The position numbers and the translations under genes are program-made. A DNA stretch of 64,000 nucleotides from UBA6244 sp041582875 (GTDB lineage Bacteria > Bacteroidota > Bacteroidia > Bacteroidales > F082). The stretch spans positions 37,966 to 101,965 of the forward strand of contig JBFHGX010000001.1 in NCBI GenBank assembly GCA_041582875.1, read 5' to 3'. Under the pieces are notes generated by a model that was not told where the DNA came from, did not search any database, and saw only the letters and a program-made list of their open reading frames with translations. Below, in pieces: positions 50,744-59,767 of this stretch; the first letter of the stretch is position 1, and each line of letters opens with the position of its first letter.

Positions 50744-51727
50744 ATGAAAAAAGAAGATCTACGAGTTGTATTTATGGGAACCCCCGAATTTGCTGTTGCT
50801 ACCTTGAAGGAATTGATCGAAAGAAAATTTCATGTGGTTGGGGTTGTAACTGCTCCTGATCGCCCTGCAGGACGTGGTAAACGCATGACGAGTTCTGCAG
50901 TTAAAAATGCTGCTATTGAGCTCGGATTGCCTGTGTTGCAGCCTGAAAAGCTTAAAGAGGAACAATTCCTGCTTTCACTTAAACAATTAAATGCACATCT
51001 GCAGATTGTGGTTGCATTTAGAATGCTTCCTGAAGTGGTTTGGAATATGCCGCCAATGGGTACATTCAACCTCCACGCGAGCCTACTTCCTCAATATCGC
51101 GGTGCGGCCCCCATTAATCACGCTTTGATGAACGGAGAAAAGGTGAGTGGTGTAACAACTTTTATGCTCGATCAGGAAATAGATACAGGAAAAATCCTTT
51201 TCCAAGAAGAAGTGGTGATAGACAATGATGATGATGCGGAAAGTTACCACAATAAGTTAATGGAAACCGGTGCTGATTTGGTGATCAAAACTACGGAGGC
51301 GTTAATCGCCAATAATTACCATCCGGTAAATCAGGATAGTCTTTTCAGTCACAAAGGTGAATTGAAAAAGGCTCCTAAGATATTCAAACCCGACTGCATC
51401 ATCAATTGGAACCAGTCTGGTGAAAGAATCTACAATTTTGTTCGTGGATTAAGTCCTTATCCTGCTGCCATTTCAACTTTGGTGAACAAGAACGGCGATC
51501 AGGTACCTTTAAAGATTTACAAAGTCCAATTCAATAAAGGTGAATCTGGTAATAATCCGGGATTAGTGATTTGTCCCGATAAAAAAACACTCATGGTTCA
51601 AGTTAATGATGGAATTATCGAGATTAAGGTTTTACAACAAGCAGGTAAAAAGCGCATGAATGCGGATGAATACCTCAGGGGATCTGGCGATTTGAGTGGC
51701 AGTATGTTTTTTCATTCAGATGCATAA
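50744..51727 (+). CDS. fmt: Methionyl-tRNA formyltransferase
   Basis: Formylates Met-tRNA(fMet) with 10-formyltetrahydrofolate to make the initiator tRNA. Landmarks are VVFMGTPEFAVATL at the N terminus, FNLHASLLPQYRGAAPINHALMNG (about 107-130, holding the catalytic Asn, His and substrate loop) and DTGKILFQEEV. The C-terminal tRNA-binding domain has RGLSPYPAA. 327 residues is slightly over the usual 315. The gene stands alone; def is not adjacent. Confidence 0.96.
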   Translation: MKKEDLRVVFMGTPEFAVATLKELIERKFHVVGVVTAPDRPAGRGKRMTSSAVKNAAIELGLPVLQPEKLKEEQFLLSLKQLNAHLQIVVAFRMLPEVVWNMPPMGTFNLHASLLPQYRGAAPINHALMNGEKVSGVTTFMLDQEIDTGKILFQEEVVIDNDDDAESYHNKLMETGADLVIKTTEALIANNYHPVNQDSLFSHKGELKKAPKIFKPDCIINWNQSGERIYNFVRGLSPYPAAISTLVNKNGDQVPLKIYKVQFNKGESGNNPGLVICPDKKTLMVQVNDGIIEIKVLQQAGKKRMNADEYLRGSGDLSGSMFFHSDA

Positions 51728-51854
51728 CCCCTCATATTAAATGTTTTTGGCTTACGACATTAGATTAATATTAAAAAAAACAACTCCAAAGCAGGTGATT
51801 TATTAACAAACGACAACTTTTATCAACAATTTTAGCTAAAACTCGCACCAACAC

Positions 51855-51884
51855 TTGTTTTTTTAAAGATATACACTACATTTG
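51855..51884 (+). promoter_or_regulatory. Promoter of the HU gene
   Basis: TTG at 51855-51857, exactly 19 bases, then TAcaTTTG at 51877-51884. It is the closest match to the textbook Bacteroidota promoter in the window, as expected for a highly expressed gene. Confidence 0.8.
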
Positions 51885-51927
51885 TTAGCATAAATACCCT
51901 AAGTGTTAATTAAATAATTTATTCACT

Positions 51928-52200
51928 ATGAACAAAGCTGAATTAATCGATGCAATGGCCGCCGGAGCAGGTCTTAGCAAGAGCGACGCAAAGAAAGCAT
52001 TAGACGCATTTGTAACCGCTACTGGCGAGGCCTTAAAAAACGACGACCGTGTAGCATTAGTTGGATTTGGATCTTTTTCCGTTTCCACCAGAGCTGCCCG
52101 CAAGGGACGTAATCCACAAACTGGCAAAGAAATCAATATCGCTGCTAAAAAAGTGGTTAAGTTTAAAGCTGGAGCTGACCTAACCAAAGTCGTTAAATAA
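51928..52200 (+). CDS. DNA-binding protein HU
   Basis: A 90-residue nucleoid protein that bends DNA as a dimer. The full HU fold is seen: helices in MNKAELIDAMAAGAGLSKSDAKKAL, the signature GFGSFSVSTRAARKGRNPQTGKEI (about 46-69), where the arm Pro inserts into the minor groove, and the closing helix. Very high similarity to bacterial HU, including the GRNPQTG arm. It has a strong promoter and a strong terminator, and is a single-gene unit. Confidence 0.97.
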   Translation: MNKAELIDAMAAGAGLSKSDAKKALDAFVTATGEALKNDDRVALVGFGSFSVSTRAARKGRNPQTGKEINIAAKKVVKFKAGADLTKVVK

Positions 52201-52214
52201 CAACTTTACCTTAT

Positions 52215-52250
52215 TAAAAAAGCGTCTTGAAAAATCAAGACGCTTTTTTT
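52215..52250. terminator. Bidirectional terminator after the HU gene
   Basis: AAAAAAGCGTCTTGA / TCAAGACGCTTTTTT, a 15-bp stem with a 4-base loop. It also suits the converging beta-barrel gene (stop 52291). Confidence 0.95.
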
Positions 52251-52290
52251 TATGCCTGCAAATTGAATTTTATTCAATTTGCAAAGGGTT

Positions 52291-53007
52291 TTATAAAATA
52301 TATGCCAATCCTATAGCAATACTTAAATAGTTTATTTTCTGACTAAAAGAAGAGGTGTAAGGTTCATCGTTCCAATCTAAACCAACAGCATGATTAAAAT
52401 TAAGATCAGATCCAACATAATCAGCAGATAAGGTAATATAGTAATCGCTTAAACGATATTTCATTCCGGCTCCGAGTAAATATCCGAATCCATAGGCGCG
52501 ACTTGTTTCTCTATAGTAAGTGCTCTTCTCATCAGGGGTATCCTTTTTTGTAGCATAAATGGTCGCTTGAGGAGCATAGCTACCATAATAACCTATTAAA
52601 CCACGAACATCAACCGAAAAATAATCACCAATCGGAAAACGTAAATATGGACCGCCAAACAAACCTCCACTACTCCAATTCTGATTGCTTTCCACCTGAA
52701 CATTATAATCAGGATTGGCTTTCATTAATTCATTTTCATAACTACGATTATCTAGTTTGTTTCCGCTGTAATTGACGACAAATTGCAATCCGAAATTATG
52801 AGAAACTCTATAGGAATAGGTAAAGTTTAAAGCTACTCCCGTTTTGGCAAAACCTGATGTTGAATCGTTTAAGTCGGTTTTAGCAAAATCGGATAGGGGA
52901 ATTGATGGACCTATAGAAAGTCCCATATACTGTTTTTTAGATGATTGCGCCCATAAACCTTGCAAGAGGAAACTTAACAGGGCGAAAATAATGGCTATTT
53001 TTTTCAT
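52291..53007 (-). CDS. Outer-membrane beta-barrel protein (porin family)
   Basis: A 238-residue protein with a signal peptide (MKKIAIIFALLSFLLQGLWAQ) and alternating beta strands rich in Gly, Tyr and Phe (GLSIGPSIPLSDF, ALNFTYSYRVSHNFGLQFVVNY, YFSVDVRGLIGYYG, YGFGYLLGAGMKYRLSDYYITLSADYVGSDL). It ends in YLSIAIGLAYIL. This is the eight-to-ten-strand OmpW/outer-membrane beta-barrel pattern. Function is not predictable. Confidence 0.82.
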   Translation of the reverse strand: MKKIAIIFALLSFLLQGLWAQSSKKQYMGLSIGPSIPLSDFAKTDLNDSTSGFAKTGVALNFTYSYRVSHNFGLQFVVNYSGNKLDNRSYENELMKANPDYNVQVESNQNWSSGGLFGGPYLRFPIGDYFSVDVRGLIGYYGSYAPQATIYATKKDTPDEKSTYYRETSRAYGFGYLLGAGMKYRLSDYYITLSADYVGSDLNFNHAVGLDWNDEPYTSSFSQKINYLSIAIGLAYIL

Positions 53008-53064
53008 ATCCGGACAACATTAGGTTTATCTGTAAGAATCAAATTATAGTCCAAAGCTAAGCAA

Positions 53065-54996
53065 TTAATCAAATGATAGATTTAGCTGGTCGTGCCAAGA
53101 AAGCATTTCTTGTCTATCACGGCTAACTTTGCCGTTATCCATGAGCCACCTGACCACATCAATAATCTGATCTTCATTAAATTGAGGCAGTAATGGTATA
53201 AGTTCATATAAATTTCTATTTTTTGCAATCAACAGGTTTTTTATTGCCGAAACCACTTGCTCAAATTCAATCTCATTTAAATTGGTTTTATTTTTCGATA
53301 AACAAACATCGCAAATTCCACACCGTTTGCTTTTTTTCTCACCGAAATAAGCAAGTAGTTGCTGACTCCGACATTTCAAATTGTCTGTGATATAATGGAT
53401 CAGGGCTTCTAATCTCTTTTCTGCAGCTTCTTTTAAAAAGCGGTAGTTTTGATCAGACAGCTGAATGTACTTTGCATTCTGACGTCCTGACGTAAAAATT
53501 AGCTGAGGTAGTGTCCGGATGGGAATATAAGACAATACCTTAATGCCATTTAAATAGTTAAGCTGTTTAATCACTTCATCCACTTTCATGCCGGCACGTT
53601 TGGCCAGTAATTGCTCGTTTAAATTGACAAAATCAGTAAAAACACCAGAGTAGGAGCGCATAATCTCTTTTATAATACGTTCATTACCTGAATGCTCCAC
53701 CATAAACCGGTACAAATCTTCTTTTCCTATCTGAACCGAAATCTTGGAGAATTGCCCAGCCGACTCAATGTACATTAAAAAGCCTTCTCTTTCGAGGATT
53801 TTAATGGTATTGTAGACTTCCAGTAACTTGAAATTATAGTTGGATGTAAAATCTGAAATTCTAAAATCAAACCCCATATCCTGACCACTTCCTTCGGGAA
53901 CCTGAAAATAATTTCCCAAAGCATTATAGATGGTTCTGATGGTATCAATGGGTGGATAGGACGCCTTTAGCATTTCACGGGCATTGGCAATATCATTTGG
54001 ATTGAAGAGCAATATGGCTTGTGATGATTTTTGGTCACGTCCAGCCCTACCCGCCTCCTGAAAGTAGGACTCAACGCAATCAGGTAAATCATAATGAATA
54101 ACCTTTCTCACATCGGGTTTATCAATGCCCATTCCAAAGGCATTGGTAGCCACCATGATTTTAACCTGTCCCGTTGTCCATGATTTTTGCCGTTCATCGC
54201 GGGTATGCGCATCCAGACCTGCATGATAGAATGTAGCACTGTATCCTTTCCTGGATAGTATTTCAGCCAATTCACGGGTTTTTTTTCTACTCCTTACATA
54301 AACAATTCCTGATCCAGTAAGGCCTTCAAAAAACTTCATCAAATAGGTCGGCTTATCGTATTCACGTGCAACATGATAGGCCAGATTTGAACGCTCAAAA
54401 GTATTGCGAAAAACCCGGTTTTGCTTAAACGCCAATTTATTCATGATGTCTGATACCACATCAGGAGTAGCTGTAGCAGTTAGCGCCAAAACTGGAACTC
54501 CCGGAATGTAGGGACGGATATCTGCTATTTTTAAATAGGGTGGTCTGAAATCGTAACCCCATTGTGAAACGCAATGCGCTTCATCTATGGTGAGCAAATT
54601 GACCTTCACCCGCTGAATAACACCTCTAAACATTTCAGTATCGATGCGTTCAGGCGAAACATACAAAAATTTGAAATGTCCGGCAATTACATTGGAATAA
54701 ACGGCTTCTATCTCATTGCGGTGCATTCCTGTATAAATGGCAACCGCCTTAATACCGTTGCGTTTCAGGTTGGCTACCTGATCTTTCATTAGCGCAATTA
54801 ATGGGGTGACCACAATACATGTGCCTTCGGTCATCATGGCAGGTACTTGAAAGCAAATAGATTTTCCCCCACCAGTAGGCAATAATGCTAATGTATCATG
54901 ACCTTCGCATACAGAGATAACAATATCTTCCTGCATGGGCCGAAAATCAGGATATCCCCAATATTTGGTCAATATTCTTCTGGCTTCTGCTTTCAT
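53065..54996 (-). CDS. recQ: ATP-dependent DNA helicase RecQ
   Basis: 3'-5' DNA helicase of recombination and repair. It has Walker A LLPTGGGKSICFQ (about 36-48), DEAH in TIDEAHCVSQWGYDFRPPYL, motif VI QEAGRAGRDQ, and the zinc-binding RQC region with Cys residues in CRSQQLLAYFGEKKSKRCGICDVC. 643 residues; the end (QFNEDQIIDVVRWLMDNGKV) is a winged-helix-like stretch and there is no HRDC domain. The RecQ fold is otherwise complete. Confidence 0.95.
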   Translation of the reverse strand: MKAEARRILTKYWGYPDFRPMQEDIVISVCEGHDTLALLPTGGGKSICFQVPAMMTEGTCIVVTPLIALMKDQVANLKRNGIKAVAIYTGMHRNEIEAVYSNVIAGHFKFLYVSPERIDTEMFRGVIQRVKVNLLTIDEAHCVSQWGYDFRPPYLKIADIRPYIPGVPVLALTATATPDVVSDIMNKLAFKQNRVFRNTFERSNLAYHVAREYDKPTYLMKFFEGLTGSGIVYVRSRKKTRELAEILSRKGYSATFYHAGLDAHTRDERQKSWTTGQVKIMVATNAFGMGIDKPDVRKVIHYDLPDCVESYFQEAGRAGRDQKSSQAILLFNPNDIANAREMLKASYPPIDTIRTIYNALGNYFQVPEGSGQDMGFDFRISDFTSNYNFKLLEVYNTIKILEREGFLMYIESAGQFSKISVQIGKEDLYRFMVEHSGNERIIKEIMRSYSGVFTDFVNLNEQLLAKRAGMKVDEVIKQLNYLNGIKVLSYIPIRTLPQLIFTSGRQNAKYIQLSDQNYRFLKEAAEKRLEALIHYITDNLKCRSQQLLAYFGEKKSKRCGICDVCLSKNKTNLNEIEFEQVVSAIKNLLIAKNRNLYELIPLLPQFNEDQIIDVVRWLMDNGKVSRDRQEMLSWHDQLNLSFD

Positions 54997-55133
54997 GTTA
55001 TCGAGGTTCCAAGTTATTTTAATAATGTCGAAATATAAAGGTAGTATTTATTTTGGAAATGAATGGGGTTGTTTGATTCCAAAGCGTATTTATTCAATGA
55101 GTTTGAACTACCTAGGCTTATTAAAACGTAGTT

Positions 55134-56183
55134 TTACTCCAATCGAACACGGGGGTCAAGATAGGCATACATTACGTCGGCCACGATGTTTACCAATACC
55201 AAAACGATGGAAATAAACAAAACAGAACCCATAATCACTGGTAGATCATATTTTTCGAGAGAATCGACAATAACGACACCTATACCTTTCCAGTCAAAAA
55301 CATATTCCACAAAAACAGCTCCTGCCATTAACGAAGCAAACCACCCTGTTATGGCTGTAATTACGGGATTTAACGCATTGCGTAAACCATGTTTAACTAC
55401 AACATCAAACTTACTGAGTCCTTTGGCATAGGCTGTTCGGATATAATCCTGCGACAGCACTTCAAGCATGGAACTGCGTGTTAAACTAACTACAATGGCG
55501 AGAGGTCTTATGCCCAGAGTAATTGCCGGAAGGATTAAATTCCTTAAATTGAGGTATTGTTCCCCCGTAACATCATCCACCGAATACAGGCTTCCAAACA
55601 TAGGAAGACCCGTATATTCAGTCAGAAGATAGGCGAATATCCAGGCCATGAGAATTGCCGCAAAAAAAGACGGAATGGACATGCCCAATGAAGAAAAAAC
55701 AAGTAAAAAACGATCAAGGGATTTGTTGTGATTGAGTGCCGCTGATAATCCTAAAATCATACCAATGAGCATGGCCAAAAAAATGGCTGTGGTGGCCAAC
55801 AACAAGGTTTTTGGAAAAGCTTCACCAATGATGGAACTCACCAGCCGCTTACTTTGATACGACCGCCGTAAATAGGGTTTCTTTAGCACTACATTCCAAG
55901 TAGTGGCTGAAAATAGGGTGATGCCTGATGTGTTACCATCATCTTTAAAATGAAGCGATAACGGACTCAGGTCGTTTAAATAGTGAAAATATTGAAGTAG
56001 TGGCGGTTTATCAAGTCCCAAGTCTTTTTTTATGGCCTCTACTGATGAAATATCTGCCCTTTGTCCTAACAACATGCGTGCTGGATCGCCGGGAAGAATA
56101 TTAAACAACAGAAAAATGACTGTAGCCACTCCCCACATTACAAGAAGTCCATAGGCTAGTCTTTTTATCAGGTATTGAATCAT
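55134..56183 (-). CDS. Oligopeptide/dipeptide ABC transporter permease (DppB/OppB-like)
   Basis: Inner-membrane permease of a peptide or nickel ABC importer. It opens MIQYLIKRLAYGLLVMWGVATVIFLLFNILPGDPARMLLGQRA, the DppB signature, and has the EAA loop (YIRTAYAKGLSKFDVVVKHGLRNALNPVI) that contacts the ATPase. It is about 349 residues, slightly longer than typical because of an insertion (about 80-120). I start at 56183, where it overlaps the upstream gene by 4 bases. The partner permease (DppC), ATPases and binding protein are not in the window, so it is an orphan here. Confidence 0.9.
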   Translation of the reverse strand: MIQYLIKRLAYGLLVMWGVATVIFLLFNILPGDPARMLLGQRADISSVEAIKKDLGLDKPPLLQYFHYLNDLSPLSLHFKDDGNTSGITLFSATTWNVVLKKPYLRRSYQSKRLVSSIIGEAFPKTLLLATTAIFLAMLIGMILGLSAALNHNKSLDRFLLVFSSLGMSIPSFFAAILMAWIFAYLLTEYTGLPMFGSLYSVDDVTGEQYLNLRNLILPAITLGIRPLAIVVSLTRSSMLEVLSQDYIRTAYAKGLSKFDVVVKHGLRNALNPVITAITGWFASLMAGAVFVEYVFDWKGIGVVIVDSLEKYDLPVIMGSVLFISIVLVLVNIVADVMYAYLDPRVRLE

Positions 56184-57310
56184 GGATGGATAAAGCTTTC
56201 CAACGCTGTTTTGTCCGGAAAATTCCGGAAAGGCCATTTTTGAATTACAATGCCATTATGCATCAATACCAAACCGGGGTTTGAACGTATCATAGCTTTC
56301 AATTCAATGTCATCAGCAAAAAGTGTCTCCACATCAAGTTGGTACTCTTTTAAGTATTTTTCAATCACATCATTGGTGCTACTGGTGATAAGCACTATAG
56401 GAATATTGAGTGCGTTTGCTTCATCAATTACCTTTCCCAAAGAAGACATACCACTGCTTGATGCTTCTTGTAAATCCCATGTCACCAAGATCAATTGGAA
56501 TTCGGGATTTTCAATAATATCCACCGTCCAATCGTTACCTTCCATATCTTCGAGCATGATGCCGTGTTTAAGAATGCGTTGCGAATCGTCAATTCGTTGA
56601 CTAACAAACGACCATTGCGACATCCATATGGAATCATTCCAGGGATAGTCTGGCGATAAAAATTCCTGCTCCTCCCCCGTTTCGATATTTCGATATTTGA
56701 CATAGGTTTTTACCAAATCAAGTCCTTCGGCTTTCATGTCGTTGCCCACTTTCCAATCGCGAAAATCCATAATAGGAAGATGGCGGTAGCTGTGGATAAC
56801 AAATCCTGCATAAAGCCCAACAAAAATCACGAGCATGGCCCATTGAATACGGCAGGGCATTTTTATTTTCATCCGTTTACGGTAAATAAAAATGATCAGC
56901 GCCAAGACAATGAGGAAAATATTCTTGTAAAAAGTCTGCCAATTGGTAAGCTTAACGGCATCACCAAAACAACCACAGTCAGGAACCATGTTGTAACGTG
57001 CATCCAAATAGGTTATTACGGTAAATACCGCCATAATTAACAAGACACCAAGTCCGGCAATATTCGACTTCAGTCGGAAAACAAGTGCAAAGCCAATTAA
57101 AAACTCCACAATGATCAGAAATACGCCCAACAGCAGAGCATAATCAAGCATAGAGGTCCAGCCGTATACCAAAAGATAATCTTCCACACGGTAGGCGGTA
57201 CCAATGGGGTCGATTCCTTTAACTGTTGAAGAAAAAATAAAAACCAATCCGGTAAAAATGCGAATAAGTTTAATCAATAGGGGTTCAGGTTTTATTTTAT
57301 TTCGATACAT
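56180..57310 (-). CDS. DoxX/BT_3928-family membrane protein with thioredoxin-like C-terminal region
   Basis: A 376-residue protein. Residues about 12-165 hold four or five membrane helices of the DoxX/MauE type (IKLIRIFTGLVFIFSSTVKGIDP, then the loop DCGCFGDAVKL with two cysteines). The rest is a soluble domain with a thioredoxin-like fold (LILVTWDLQEASSSGMSSLGKVIDEAN, PGLVLMHNGIVIQKWPF) but no CxxC motif. The family, named after BT_3928, is typical of Bacteroidota and of unknown function. It overlaps the DUF1599 gene by 14 bases and the permease gene by 4, giving a three-gene operon. Confidence 0.85.
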   Translation of the reverse strand: MYRNKIKPEPLLIKLIRIFTGLVFIFSSTVKGIDPIGTAYRVEDYLLVYGWTSMLDYALLLGVFLIIVEFLIGFALVFRLKSNIAGLGVLLIMAVFTVITYLDARYNMVPDCGCFGDAVKLTNWQTFYKNIFLIVLALIIFIYRKRMKIKMPCRIQWAMLVIFVGLYAGFVIHSYRHLPIMDFRDWKVGNDMKAEGLDLVKTYVKYRNIETGEEQEFLSPDYPWNDSIWMSQWSFVSQRIDDSQRILKHGIMLEDMEGNDWTVDIIENPEFQLILVTWDLQEASSSGMSSLGKVIDEANALNIPIVLITSSTNDVIEKYLKEYQLDVETLFADDIELKAMIRSNPGLVLMHNGIVIQKWPFRNFPDKTALESFIHP

Positions 57311-57851
57311 TTTCTAGTGTTAGTTTAATCAGTGCAAAAACAGAGTAGTTGATGATGTCCTGGTAATTGGCGTCTAAACCTTCCGAAACCAATGTTTTTC
57401 CATGATTATCTTCTATTTGTTTGATGCGCAGCAGTTTCATTAAAATGATGTCGGTAAGCGAAGACACACGCATATTGCGCCAGGCTTCACCATAATCATG
57501 GTTTTTATTCATCATCAAGTCGCGAGCAGTAAAGAGGTGTTTGGTGAACTCTTTAACAGCTTCTTCAGGTTTTAGATCAGCACTTTCGGCGATACCGCGC
57601 TCGAGCTGGATCAAAGCCATCACAGAGTAGTTGACAATACCAATGAATTCTGGAGTAATTCCCTCATCAATTTTCTGATCGCCTTTTACCTGAATGCTTC
57701 TTATTCGATTAGCCTTTATGTATATTTGATCGGTTAAACTTGAAAGTCGGAGTATCCGCCAGGCGGTTCCATAATCCTTTTGCTTGGCTTCGAAAACAGC
57801 CTGACATTGTGTAATTATTTGGGTAAATTGTTGAGAAGTATCTTTTTTCAT
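57297..57851 (-). CDS. DUF1599 protein (two repeats)
   Basis: A 184-residue protein made of two similar halves: KQKDYGTAWRILRLSSLTDQIYIKANRI with VNYSVMALIQLE, and MNKNHDYGEAWRNMRVSSLT with INYSVFALIKL. DUF1599 is listed among nucleotide-modification-associated domains, but the role in Bacteroidota chromosomes is unknown. The conserved YG.AWR and LRVSSLTD motifs are in both halves. In this phylum it usually neighbours a BT_3928-type gene, as it does here. It is divergent from folP. Confidence 0.88.
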   Translation of the reverse strand: MKKDTSQQFTQIITQCQAVFEAKQKDYGTAWRILRLSSLTDQIYIKANRIRSIQVKGDQKIDEGITPEFIGIVNYSVMALIQLERGIAESADLKPEEAVKEFTKHLFTARDLMMNKNHDYGEAWRNMRVSSLTDIILMKLLRIKQIEDNHGKTLVSEGLDANYQDIINYSVFALIKLTLENVSK

Positions 57852-57873
57852 GAAATGGATATGCCTTAAATTC

Positions 57874-57881
57874 TACCTTTG
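57874..57881 (+). promoter_or_regulatory. -7 promoter box for the folP-lplA run
   Basis: TAccTTTG, 63 bases before the chosen folP start and 27 bases before the alternative start at 57908. Confidence 0.6.
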
Positions 57882-57943
57882 TTGAATGGTTTTTAAATCC
57901 CGTTTTAATGGGCTATAAAAGTACAACATTTGCCGAAAATAAC

Positions 57944-58771
57944 ATGAAATTATCCTACAATGGTTACACGCTCGATTTAGCAACACCTAAGGTAATGGGT
58001 ATCCTTAATGTAACACCCGACTCATTTTATGATGGAGGTAAGCATTTTGCTATGGGTAACATCCTGAAAACATGCGAGCAAATGTTAATGGATGGCGCCG
58101 ACATCATCGATATTGGTGGGGTTAGTACGCGCCCCGGAGCGCAAGAAGTTAGTGTACAGGAGGAGTACGATCGGGTAATACCTGCCTTGAAAATATTGGT
58201 GAAAAATTTCCCTCAAACATGGTTTAGTATCGACACCTACCGATCGCAAATTGCAGAAATCTGTGTAAACGAAGGCGCCAGAATTATCAATGACATCAGT
58301 GGAGGCAACCTGGATAACCAGATGTTTACTGTCGTTGGCAGACTAAAAATACCTTATGTGTTGATGCACATGCACGGGACACCGCAAACCATGCAGCAAA
58401 ACCCGTTAAATGAAAGCGTTGTTAGGGAAGTGCAGCACTTCTTTATTAAAAAAGTGAATCAATTAAAGGAACTTGGTGGCGATCAGATTATTCTCGATCC
58501 GGGTTTTGGATTTGGTAAAACGTTGGATGCCAATTATAGGTTACTTAAAAATCAAGACAAAATCAGAGTCGATAACTTGCCCATCCTTACGGGGATATCC
58601 CGAAAATCGATGATCAACAAAGTGCTGGATATCAATCCCGAACAAGCACTGAATGGAACCACTATCTTAAATATCCTGGCTTTGCAACATGGAGCCAATA
58701 TCCTGCGGGTACATGATGTACGCGAAGCCAAAGAATGTGTCATCATGATGGAAAAATACCAAAAGGCCTGA
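57944..58771 (+). CDS. folP: Dihydropteroate synthase
   Basis: Condenses p-aminobenzoate with dihydropterin pyrophosphate in folate synthesis; the sulfonamide target. The signature is VMGILNVTPDSFYDGGKH (about 16-33), followed by GADIIDIGGVSTRPGA, INDISGG, MHMHGTPQTMQ and ILDPGFGFGKT. 275 residues is normal with the ATG at 57944 (MKLSYNG); a frame open to 57908 would add 12 residues not seen in relatives. It is 2 bases ahead of lplA. Confidence 0.95.
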   Translation: MKLSYNGYTLDLATPKVMGILNVTPDSFYDGGKHFAMGNILKTCEQMLMDGADIIDIGGVSTRPGAQEVSVQEEYDRVIPALKILVKNFPQTWFSIDTYRSQIAEICVNEGARIINDISGGNLDNQMFTVVGRLKIPYVLMHMHGTPQTMQQNPLNESVVREVQHFFIKKVNQLKELGGDQIILDPGFGFGKTLDANYRLLKNQDKIRVDNLPILTGISRKSMINKVLDINPEQALNGTTILNILALQHGANILRVHDVREAKECVIMMEKYQKA

Positions 58772-58773
58772 GT

Positions 58774-59757
58774 ATGATCTATATTGACAAAAACTCTAAG
58801 GATCCGTGGTTTAACATAGCAGCTGAAGAATTTGCTTTAAAAAATACTTCTGAAGATATTGTCATGCTTTGGGTGAATGAACCTTCGGTGGTATTGGGCA
58901 AACATCAAAATACCATGGCAGAGGTGAATATTCCTTATGTGATGGAAAAAAACATACCTGTAATCCGTAGGATTTCAGGCGGAGGTACGGTATACCACGA
59001 TTTGGGAAACCTGAATTATAGTGTGATTACCACCAATCAAAATAGAGAAAGACTCATTGATTTTCACAAATTTGCGGAGCCCATTATTCAGTTCATGAAA
59101 GCACGCGGACATGATGTTCATTTTTACGGAAAAACCAATCTGGGGGTTCAAGGTCTTAAGTTTTCGGGAAACGCAGCCCATGTATTTAAAAACCGGGCAT
59201 TACATCACGGAACACTTTTGTTTGATGCAGATTTATTTGAGTTAGAACAAACCATTCGACAAACGGATGCGCATATCGAGGATAAAGCGGTAAAATCAGT
59301 TCGTGCCGAGATGGTCAATTTGAAATCGCTCCTCCCCCAGTTTGACACCTTGGCTGATTTTCATCTTCAGTTCAAAGCTTTTTTACTTCAGTTTTATTCC
59401 ATTTCGGTATCACGAAGTTTTGCACCTGATGAGATAGAGTCTATTCAAACGTTGGCCAACGAAAAATACCGAAGCACTGAATGGAATTATGGATATTCAC
59501 CGGGATATTTCTTTAAAAAATCCGCCCATCACAAAGGTAAAAATGTAACACTACAACTTGAAGTTAAAAAAGGAATTATAGTAGATTTGCAATTACAATC
59601 ATCGGTAATGACCGAATCTGATCAACTCTATTTACAAAAGATACTCATTAATAAACCACATCACCCGCAGGCTATGATTGAGACCATTAACATCAATGAA
59701 ATATCATTGAAGAATTTAGGACTGGATAATCAGCTGATTCTTAGTCTGCTCATATAA
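58774..59757 (+). CDS. lplA: Lipoate-protein ligase A
   Basis: Activates lipoate with ATP and attaches it to the lipoyl domains of 2-oxoacid dehydrogenases and glycine-cleavage H protein. The core motif is RRISGGGTVYHDLGNLNYSVI (about 69-89) and the Lys of the lipoate pocket is expected in GKTNLGVQGLKFSGNAAH. The C-terminal accessory domain (SPGYFFKKSAHHKGKNVTL onward) is present. 327 residues matches E. coli LplA. It starts 2 bases after folP; the E2 at 46156 is a likely substrate. Confidence 0.94.
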   Translation: MIYIDKNSKDPWFNIAAEEFALKNTSEDIVMLWVNEPSVVLGKHQNTMAEVNIPYVMEKNIPVIRRISGGGTVYHDLGNLNYSVITTNQNRERLIDFHKFAEPIIQFMKARGHDVHFYGKTNLGVQGLKFSGNAAHVFKNRALHHGTLLFDADLFELEQTIRQTDAHIEDKAVKSVRAEMVNLKSLLPQFDTLADFHLQFKAFLLQFYSISVSRSFAPDEIESIQTLANEKYRSTEWNYGYSPGYFFKKSAHHKGKNVTLQLEVKKGIIVDLQLQSSVMTESDQLYLQKILINKPHHPQAMIETININEISLKNLGLDNQLILSLLI

Positions 59758-59767
59758 AACAACTCCT

